Assembly: GCA_965370365.1 (NCBI GenBank) | Contig: CBDUSP010000025.1 | Span: 1-20,555, forward strand | Reading direction: 5' to 3' | Length of the DNA stretch: 20,555 nucleotides | Origin: DAIDHZ01 sp965370365 | GTDB lineage: Bacteria; Chlamydiota; Chlamydiia; Chlamydiales; SM23-39 | In this document: piece by piece, positions 14,869 to 20,555 of the stretch | Layout: every line of letters starts with the position of its first letter | Numbering within the stretch: position 1 is the stretch's first letter | Notes under the pieces: generated by a model | Told to the model about the DNA's origin: nothing | The model's database searches: none | Seen by the model: only the letters and a program-made list of their open reading frames with translations | Position numbers and translations under genes: made by a program

Positions 14869-16875
14869 TTATGAAACAATACTTCCTAAAGGAAGAGCAT
14901 CTATCTGGGGAAGCTCTAAAATTTCCCCAGATCCTCCTGCCAAAATCATTCCAGAGCTTTCAATCCCCATAATCGTTGCGGGCTTGAGGTTCGCAACAAC
15001 AATCACCTTTTTCCCAACCAAAACTTCTGGATCATAGTGAAGCGCAATCCCAGAGACGAGCGTTCTCTTTTCAAAGCCTAGATCAACATGAAGTTTAAGC
15101 AGCTTTTTCGACTTTGGAACTTTAGAAGCCTCTAGAATCTGTCCTACACGAAGATCGATTTTTCCAAACTGGTCAAAAGAAATCATTTCCTTTAGGGGCT
15201 CAGATAAAACTTGCGTCTGAACCGGGAATTCCTCTTTCTTGGCATCTTCTAGCTTTTTAATTTGTTCCAAAATTTCCTCATCTTCAACTTTACGAAAAAG
15301 AGGAGTGGACTCCCCTAGTTTTTGTCCGGCTGGGATTTCGTTATCGCGAATCGTTACCCAGCCTTCCTTTTCAAATCCGAGAAGCTTCCAGATTTTTTGA
15401 GCGCTCTCCGGGATGATTGGCGATGCAACAAGGGCAAGCGCTTTAATACACTGAATACTCGAATTAAGCACTGTTCCAAGCTCTTCCCTTTGTTTTGGGT
15501 CTTTTGCCATGGCCCATGGCTTTTTATGCTCAAAATAGGCATTCCCTGCTTGCGCAAGCTCCATCAGGATTTGCGTCGCTTTTCTTAAGTGGAACCCTTC
15601 ATAAGCACTTTGGGCTTGAGCAACAAGGGCGCGTATCTCTTGTAAAAAAACTGTATCCGTCCCTTTTTCAGGAACTACACTGTTAAAATGCTGCTTTGTA
15701 AAGGTAAACACGCGGTGCACAAAGTTCCCCAGTTTCCCAAGAAGCTCCGCATTGCATCTTCCTTGAAAGTCCTTCCAAGTAAACTCAGCATCGGAATTTT
15801 CAGGTGCATTTGCAGCAATTGCATAGCGTGCCTGATCCGCACTGTATTTAGAGAAAAAGTCATCTGTATCGATTGTCCAGTTATCAGACTTGGAAAACTG
15901 CTTTCCTTCCAGCATGAAAAATTCGTTTGCGGGGATTTCATCAGGAAGTTTGTAAGGCAAATCCTGCCCCATAAGCATTGCCGGGAAAAAGACTGCATGA
16001 AATGGAATATTGTCCTTACCAATGAAGTGCACAAGCTTTGCGTCGGAATTTAGCCAGTACTCTTCCCATTTTTTTGCGTTCCATTCCTTGGTAATTGAAA
16101 TATAGCCAATCGGCGCATCAAACCAAACATAGAACACTTTGCCTGGCATCCCTGGAACCGGGATCCCCCAGTCAGAATCGCGCGTAATTGCGCGCATTTT
16201 GAGATCATCAATGTAGCTCATCGCAAAGTTGACAACACTCTCTTTCCAGTTTTTTTTCTCAATCCACGATTTGAGCTGATCTTTAAAAAGGTCAAAGCGC
16301 AAGTAAAGATGCTCACTTGGTCGAGAAGTAAGAGGCGATCCTGTGAGTTTTGATCGCGGGTTTTTAAGATCGGTTGCTTCATAAGAGGCCGCGCACTTTT
16401 GGCACTCATCACCTCGCGCACTTTCAAACCCACACTTTGGACAGGTTCCAACTACGTAGCGATCAGCTAAAAACCTATTTTCCTTCTCTGAGTAGAGATG
16501 ATCTTCCGTCTTCGCCTCGATGTACCCTTTTTTTTGCAGAACCAAAAAAAATTCCTGCGTTAGCGCCGCATGCTCTTTTGATGTCGTCCTACCATATTTA
16601 TCAAATGACATATTGAGCTTCTTAAAAAACGCTTCAATATTTGCATGGAAATGATCGACGTGCTCTTTCGGTGTCCTCCCAGCTAATTCTGCGCTCAGAG
16701 TAATTGCAACACCATGCTCATCAGACCCGCAAATGTAGAGGACATCATTGCCCATAAGCCTTTGAAAGCGGGCGTAGCAGTCCCCAGGAAGATACGCCCC
16801 TGCAATATGACCAAAATGAAGCGGCCCATTTGCATAGGGAAGGGCTGAGGTGATTAAAATCTTTTGGGGCGACAT
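14869..16875 (-). CDS. metG: Methionine-tRNA ligase
   Basis: This class I synthetase charges tRNA-Met and initiator tRNA. The 668 residues include the HIGH-type signature HFGH (20-23) and zinc-knuckle cysteines 145, 148, 158 and 161. KQFSKS (325-330) corresponds to KMSKS, with phenylalanine in place of methionine. The anticodon-binding helical domain carries HKKPWAMAKD, and a C-terminal EMAPII/Arc1p-like tRNA-binding domain runs from about 570 to 668 (FDQFGKIDLRVGQI). Length matches the dimeric long-form enzyme. The gene follows the small ORF after 6 bp; GAGGA overlapping the end of that ORF is its ribosome binding site, so the two are probably co-translated. Confidence 0.97.
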   Translation of the reverse strand: MSPQKILITSALPYANGPLHFGHIAGAYLPGDCYARFQRLMGNDVLYICGSDEHGVAITLSAELAGRTPKEHVDHFHANIEAFFKKLNMSFDKYGRTTSKEHAALTQEFFLVLQKKGYIEAKTEDHLYSEKENRFLADRYVVGTCPKCGFESARGDECQKCAASYEATDLKNPRSKLTGSPLTSRPSEHLYLRFDLFKDQLKSWIEKKNWKESVVNFAMSYIDDLKMRAITRDSDWGIPVPGMPGKVFYVWFDAPIGYISITKEWNAKKWEEYWLNSDAKLVHFIGKDNIPFHAVFFPAMLMGQDLPYKLPDEIPANEFFMLEGKQFSKSDNWTIDTDDFFSKYSADQARYAIAANAPENSDAEFTWKDFQGRCNAELLGKLGNFVHRVFTFTKQHFNSVVPEKGTDTVFLQEIRALVAQAQSAYEGFHLRKATQILMELAQAGNAYFEHKKPWAMAKDPKQREELGTVLNSSIQCIKALALVASPIIPESAQKIWKLLGFEKEGWVTIRDNEIPAGQKLGESTPLFRKVEDEEILEQIKKLEDAKKEEFPVQTQVLSEPLKEMISFDQFGKIDLRVGQILEASKVPKSKKLLKLHVDLGFEKRTLVSGIALHYDPEVLVGKKVIVVANLKPATIMGIESSGMILAGGSGEILELPQIDALPLGSIVS

Positions 16876-16881
16876 TTAGGA

Positions 16882-17067
16882 TTAATCCTCTTCGCGGAGC
16901 GCCTCTGAGGCCCTTATGTCTACAGTATCAAGAATTTTTCTCAATGTCATTGACTCAGGATTATTTAAAATCTCACCTTGACCAATACTAATTGCAAAAT
17001 TACAAAGATCAAAATTATTTTTAAATTTTTTTCTTAATATTTCTGTTGTAAGAGCATCGTGTTTCAT
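16882..17067 (-). CDS. Small conserved ORF between gmk and metG, possibly RNA polymerase omega-like
   Basis: From the ATG at 17067 the product has 61 residues. The segment FKNNFDLCNFAISIGQGEIL resembles the omega-subunit signature (N-R-F-x-L-x-x-x-A), and SMTLRKILDTV resembles the later T-x-x-L-R-E-I. Position also fits: rpoZ follows gmk in many bacteria, and I recall Chlamydia having a small gene between gmk and metG. The evidence is thin because omega is poorly conserved. An in-frame ATG at 17136 would add 23 residues, but those come from the end of repeat element B and so are unlikely to be native; the 17067 start has only a weak GGA upstream. If an omega subunit, it would be short and might have lost its original 5' end and ribosome binding site to the repeat. 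Confidence 0.5.
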   Translation of the reverse strand: MKHDALTTEILRKKFKNNFDLCNFAISIGQGEILNNPESMTLRKILDTVDIRASEALREED

Positions 17068-17100
17068 AGATATCCAGTTGGGGTTATGGAGATACTGAAT

Positions 17101-17250
17101 AACTGCTTTACCAGGGATTCGCGCCAAAAACACCAAAAAAGTTAATTTGTAGATCGGAATAAACTCGGGCTAGTTATTGTAGATCGAAAATTAATTTTTT
17201 CGGTGAATTTTGGCCGAAAAGCTGGTGAATGAGTTGTTCAGTGTCTCCTT
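17101..17250 (+). repeat. Palindromic dispersed element, copy B (MITE-like), between gmk and the small ORF
   Basis: The block CCAGGGATTCGCGCCAAAA recurs in copy A at 8047-8065. The arms 17123-17148 and 17188-17214 form an imperfect inverted repeat of about 26 bp (GCCAAAAACACCAAAAAAGT against its complement). A 10-bp direct repeat, TTGTAGATCG, lies at 17147 and 17177. The right end, GCTGGTGAATGAGTTGTTCA followed by GTGTCTCCTT, is the motif also found as solo ends R1-R3. The left terminus (the AAGGAGACACTGA of copy A) is missing, apparently lost where the element meets the small ORF. In RNA the arms would form a strong hairpin between gmk and the downstream genes. Confidence 0.75.
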
Positions 17251-17279
17251 TGTGATGATACGCTGAAAAAGGCTTTAAT

Positions 17280-17846
17280 TCAACGATTTCTACACTCCTC
17301 GGCAATAACGATGGAGCGAAGTGCGTCGTAGGCAACTTCAAGATCATCATTTACGATCTGATAGTCGTAGAGAGGAGCAAAATCCATTTCTTTTTTCGCC
17401 TGCAAAAGCCGCTTTTCTATTTCCTCAGGGGAATCGGTCTTACGCCTTAAAAGCCTTGTCTTTAAAGAGTCCTCACTTGGAGGACAAACAAAAATAAACA
17501 CCGCCTTTAAAGAATCTCTAAGGCTCATCGCTCCTTGAGTATCGATGACAAGAACGATGTGCTTACCCTGTTTTTGTTTTTCTTCCATTACTGCGCGCGA
17601 GGTTCCGTAGTAGTGATCAAATACTTTTGCGTACTCTAAAAACTCATCCTTGCGAATTTTTTCCTCAAAATCATTCCTTGAGATGTAGTGATAGTCCCTA
17701 TCTGCCGTTTCCCCGGGCCTGATTGCGCGCGTTGTATAGGAGATGCTCCTTGAGATATGGTTAAATTCCTGCGCGAGCATTTTCACAAGCGTGGTTTTGC
17801 CTGTGCCGGCTGGCGCGCTAACAACAAAAATAAGTCCTTTTTTCAT
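17280..17846 (-). CDS. gmk: Guanylate kinase
   Basis: Gmk phosphorylates GMP to GDP with ATP, an essential step in guanine nucleotide supply. The 188 residues are close to the family length. The P-loop is SAPAGTGKTT (10-19), with alanine where most members have the first glycine. GMP-binding motifs SYTTRAIRPGE and DYHYIS follow, then YYGTS and the lid/arginine region RLLRRKTDSPEEIEKRL. The gene starts within the last codons of yicC through an ATGA overlap (17843-17846), so the two are translationally coupled. The repeat element begins 29 bp downstream of its stop codon and separates it from the small ORF and metG. Confidence 0.96.
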   Translation of the reverse strand: MKKGLIFVVSAPAGTGKTTLVKMLAQEFNHISRSISYTTRAIRPGETADRDYHYISRNDFEEKIRKDEFLEYAKVFDHYYGTSRAVMEEKQKQGKHIVLVIDTQGAMSLRDSLKAVFIFVCPPSEDSLKTRLLRRKTDSPEEIEKRLLQAKKEMDFAPLYDYQIVNDDLEVAYDALRSIVIAEECRNR

Positions 17847-18706
17847 TCGATATTCTGAATTTGTTCGCGGATTTTTTCAATTTCACTTTTTGTCTCAACA
17901 ACAAGATGAGCGATTTTCGCATCAAGAGACTTTGATCCGATCGTATTGATCTCCCTTGAAATCTCTTGGAGGACAAACTCCATCTTTCTCCCAACTGACC
18001 CTTCAGCCTTTAAACAACTCTCAAGCTGTCCAAAATGAGCCTTCAAGCGAATCAGCTCTTCTGAAACATCTATTTTTTCAGCAAAAAGCGCGATTTCTTT
18101 AAGTAAACGATCCTCTATTGATTGATCCGGGGTAAATAAAGCGTTCATTTTTTCAGTCAGTTTTTCGCGCATTTTCCCTGATGCATCAGGAGAGAGTTTT
18201 TCAATCGAGGAGACCTTTTTTTGGATTTCTTGCATACGCTGCAAGATATCCTCCACAAGAGCTTTTCCTTCCTCTTCCCTCATGCTTAGGAGATTCTGCA
18301 AAGCATCCTCTACACATTTTTTGAGAGGGCCATCGTCTTCAAAAAGATCCTTTTTTTCCACCTGCGGCATTACAGCCGTGATGAAAGAGAGATTCACATC
18401 TTTTGGATCAAGTCCAAGCTCCTTGGAAATCCCTTCCCAGCCCGTCTTCACACTTTTTAAAAGTTCAGCATCTGGGAACCCTATAGCTTCTTTAAACGGA
18501 ATAACTTGAAGACGAAGAGAGAGATGTCCTCTAAAAACTTTTGCTCTCAGCCACTTTCTTATCTCATTTTCAAAGCGAAAGAGTTCCTTTGGAAGGTGAA
18601 GGGACACTTCGAAATGTTTTCGATTTACAGATTGGATTTCAACAATTAGGCGTCCAAAAGGAGCGTCGACAACACTCCTTCCAAATCCAGTCATACTCTT
18701 TGGCAT
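17843..18706 (-). CDS. yicC: YicC-family endoribonuclease
   Basis: The 287 residues begin with the hallmark MPKSMTGFGRS and end with the DUF1732-type C-terminal block (GQLESCLKAEGSVGRKMEF, then LQEISREINTIGSKSLD). Family length is about 290. E. coli YicC is established as a ribonuclease acting in RNA turnover; the family is often next to gmk, as here. The central region (about 130-220) is helical and Lys/Glu-rich and probably forms the coiled oligomerisation segment. It is the first gene of the minus-strand group and diverges from the SulP gene across 47 bp of very A/T-rich sequence that must hold both promoters. The ribosome binding site is poor. Confidence 0.93.
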   Translation of the reverse strand: MPKSMTGFGRSVVDAPFGRLIVEIQSVNRKHFEVSLHLPKELFRFENEIRKWLRAKVFRGHLSLRLQVIPFKEAIGFPDAELLKSVKTGWEGISKELGLDPKDVNLSFITAVMPQVEKKDLFEDDGPLKKCVEDALQNLLSMREEEGKALVEDILQRMQEIQKKVSSIEKLSPDASGKMREKLTEKMNALFTPDQSIEDRLLKEIALFAEKIDVSEELIRLKAHFGQLESCLKAEGSVGRKMEFVLQEISREINTIGSKSLDAKIAHLVVETKSEIEKIREQIQNIE

Positions 18707-18753
18707 AAGAAAATTATCTCAGTTTTTTTATTTAAAAAAAAGAATTATTTTAT

Positions 18754-20451
18754 ATGATCCATAAAATGCGCACCTCCAAATTCCACGAGTTTATTCCCAA
18801 GTCCTATCTATATCTCATTAAAAAGCGTTATACGTTTGCGACTTTTAAAAAAGATTTGCTTGCAGGCATCACGGTTGGAATTGTTGCGCTCCCTCTTGGA
18901 ATGGCTTTTGCAACCGCATCAGGGCTTGAGCCCATAAGAGGTATCCACACATCGATTGTCGCCGGCTTTTTAATTTCCCTTCTTAGCGGAAGCCGCATTC
19001 AAATCGGGGGGCCAACGGGGGCTTTTATTGTCGTTATTTATGATATCGTTCAACGATCTGGCTATGGCGGGCTTTGTGCTGCAACGGCTCTCGCATCTTG
19101 TTTTTTGATTTTGTTTGGCCTTTTTCGACTTGGGTCCTTGATCAAATACATTCCCCACTCACTTGTAACAGGGATTACAACGGGGATCGCTTTCATTATT
19201 TTCTCCACCCAAATCAAAGATTTTTTCGGCCTGCAAATGGATCCATCTTCTGCAGAGGTCATCGATAGATGGACACACTACTTCCATGTGTTTCCATCCT
19301 TTGATCCAATCACTCTTTCCCTGTCCTTAGGTACGCTTGGGATGATTCTTTGCATACGGCGCTTTTTCCCCTCGCTTCCATGGGGATTTTTGGCAGTAGT
19401 TTGTGGTTTTCTTGTGATTTTTATTTTCCACCTCCCCATTGAGACCATCCAGTCTCGCTTTGGAGAGCTCCCTCATGGGATGCCTACGTTAAAACTTTCT
19501 CGCTTTGATATTCCTCCTGGACACCTAAAACAACTTGTAAAAGATGGGATCACAATTGCCTTCTTATGCGGCATTGAATCCCTTCTTTCTGCAACTATCG
19601 GCGATGGGATGATCGGAGGAAGACACAGGTCTAACTGTGAATTAATCGCTCAAGGAGTCGGCAATTTTGGAGGAATTCTCTTTGGGGGTATGCCAGCTAC
19701 AGGAACCGTTGCAAGAACCGCAACGAGTGTAAAAACAGGTGCAAAAACTCCGATGGCTGGAATGATCCATTCGATGTTTCTGTTCGCTGTCATCACTCTT
19801 TTTTCTTCATCTGTAAGTCAAATTCCACTCGCTGCTCTTTCTGCAATTTTGATGATGGTGGCCTGGGATATGAGTGAACTTCACCACTTCACAAGACTCC
19901 TTAAAGGACCCATGGGAGATCGGATCATTTTGATTGTCTCTTTTCTCTTAACTGTTTTTATCGAAGTCTCAGTCGCGATTACCGTCGGCATGATTTTAGC
20001 GTGTCTTCTTTTTATGAAGCAGATGAGCTCAATGTCTAAAGTAACCCCAATTTCAAGCCTCTTCAAAGAAGAGACCCCCGATTTCCCCGAAAAGAAGCAT
20101 CCCCTCCCCAAGAAAATTCCGAAAGGAGTCCAAATCTACGAAATCCAAGGGCCCTTCTTTTTTGGCACTGCCAACATGTTAAAAGATATTTTGGGATTTG
20201 CAGGTCCTCTTCCCAAAGTCTTTATTTTAAGACTTGGCTCTGTCCCCATGATCGACGCCTCTGGACTCAATGCAATGAAAGAGTTTTACGACGATTGCAA
20301 AAAGAGGCGGATAAAACTCTATCTCTCTGAGGTTAAAGAACATACAAAACACGACCTCAAGAAATTCGGTCTTCTCGATGCCATTGGAGATAAGCGCATC
20401 TTCCCCACGCTAAAAGAAACACTCGCCTCTCTTCCTAAAAACCCGTTATAA
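18754..20451 (+). CDS. SulP-family anion transporter with C-terminal STAS domain
   Basis: This 565-residue inner-membrane protein has the first transmembrane pair and SulP signature LLAGITVGIVALPLGMAFAT (about 35-54), IQIGGPTGAF (about 82-91), and about 10-12 further hydrophobic segments to about residue 430. A cytoplasmic STAS domain follows from about 455, with MIDASG (499-504) at the conserved loop where relatives have D-x-S-G. SulP members carry sulfate, bicarbonate, or dicarboxylates; the substrate cannot be told from sequence, and no carbonic anhydrase or sulfate-assimilation gene lies nearby. The first ATG is taken; a second in-frame ATG at 18766 is equally poor in ribosome binding signal. 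It diverges from yicC. No terminator is clear downstream. Confidence 0.92.
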   Translation: MIHKMRTSKFHEFIPKSYLYLIKKRYTFATFKKDLLAGITVGIVALPLGMAFATASGLEPIRGIHTSIVAGFLISLLSGSRIQIGGPTGAFIVVIYDIVQRSGYGGLCAATALASCFLILFGLFRLGSLIKYIPHSLVTGITTGIAFIIFSTQIKDFFGLQMDPSSAEVIDRWTHYFHVFPSFDPITLSLSLGTLGMILCIRRFFPSLPWGFLAVVCGFLVIFIFHLPIETIQSRFGELPHGMPTLKLSRFDIPPGHLKQLVKDGITIAFLCGIESLLSATIGDGMIGGRHRSNCELIAQGVGNFGGILFGGMPATGTVARTATSVKTGAKTPMAGMIHSMFLFAVITLFSSSVSQIPLAALSAILMMVAWDMSELHHFTRLLKGPMGDRIILIVSFLLTVFIEVSVAITVGMILACLLFMKQMSSMSKVTPISSLFKEETPDFPEKKHPLPKKIPKGVQIYEIQGPFFFGTANMLKDILGFAGPLPKVFILRLGSVPMIDASGLNAMKEFYDDCKKRRIKLYLSEVKEHTKHDLKKFGLLDAIGDKRIFPTLKETLASLPKNPL

Positions 20452-20477
20452 TTTTTCTTTTGTTTATACTGTTTATA

Positions 20478-20486
20478 TGCTATAAT
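20478..20486 (+). promoter_or_regulatory. Extended -10 promoter for the gene at the right edge
   Basis: TGCTATAAT at 20478-20486 is an extended -10 element (TGn plus a perfect TATAAT). The best -35 candidate upstream, TTGTTT (20460-20465), is weak and 15 bp away, as is often tolerated with TGn promoters. It points toward the start codon at 20533. Confidence 0.55.
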
Positions 20487-20532
20487 CCTCTGTGTAAATA
20501 GATAAAAAACATCATCAGAAATAAAGGCAATG

Positions 20533-20555
20533 ATGTGGAAACTTCTTCTATTCGT
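20533..20555 (+). CDS. First codons of a gene continuing past the window
   Basis: AAAGG (20523-20527) lies five bases before the second of two tandem ATG codons (20530 and 20533). The readable start is MWKLLLF, consistent with the beginning of a signal peptide or membrane anchor. Too little is present to name it. Confidence 0.4.

Noticed and set aside
16882..17136. The longer version of the small ORF upstream of metG, starting at 17136.
   Set aside because: Its extra N-terminal residues are encoded by the end of repeat element B, also seen as non-coding sequence in copy A, so a start at 17067 is more credible.
17147..17186. The two TTGTAGATCG repeats as operator sites.
   Set aside because: They occur only inside repeat element B with no promoter nearby and are better seen as part of its structure.
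1..20555. tRNA, rRNA, riboswitch or CRISPR sequences.
   Set aside because: No T-arm-like GTTCGANTC context with a cloverleaf, no regularly spaced repeat-spacer array and no recognisable riboswitch core were found by eye; small RNAs cannot be excluded.

Overview
The window reads as the chromosome of a member of the Chlamydiae, most likely an amoeba- or arthropod-associated (Parachlamydiales-type) lineage. The grounds are inference: core genes with chlamydial-type sequence, a yicC-gmk-small ORF-metG block whose gmk/metG part I recall as syntenic with Chlamydia, a remnant of a chlamydial-type HtrA protease, and small proteins with the paired hydrophobic segments typical of inclusion-membrane (Inc) candidates. 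No rRNA, tRNA, CRISPR array, transposase or integrase gene was seen.

Layout. 1-650 is a decayed edge: the 3' end of a gene made of 34-residue repeats, then an N-terminal fragment of htrA/degP cut off by a dispersed repeat. 653-2937 holds a PP2C-type phosphatase and an M50 site-2 protease whose stop codons overlap. 2982-7496 is a plus-strand core run: ftsY, two unrecognised genes and priA, the last three overlapping one another. 7500-11220 is an accessory island: two small membrane proteins, two palindromic repeat elements and a 771-residue protein of unknown function. 11222-14142 holds a divergent pair: a membrane-anchored alkaline-phosphatase-superfamily protein with an altered metal site, and a zinc alcohol dehydrogenase. 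14282-14803 is another lone accessory gene with its own promoter. 14869-18706 is a minus-strand housekeeping group, yicC -> gmk -> small omega-like ORF -> metG, split by a repeat element between gmk and the small ORF. 18754-20451 is a SulP anion transporter, and the first codons of a further gene lie at the right edge.

The most unusual signal is a dispersed palindromic repeat family. Near-complete copies lie at 8021-8160 and 17101-17250. Solo ends lie at 494-536, 8721-8752 and 11199-11224, and the right end of the second copy carries the same motif. Three of these ends supply the stop codon of the gene they touch, and two in direct orientation bracket the 771-residue gene. A second, unrelated palindromic element (8432-8684) sits in the same island. 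This looks like a non-autonomous (MITE-like) family that reshapes gene 3' ends. No coding sequence for its mobiliser is in the window. All functional calls come from reading motifs by eye; no database search was possible.
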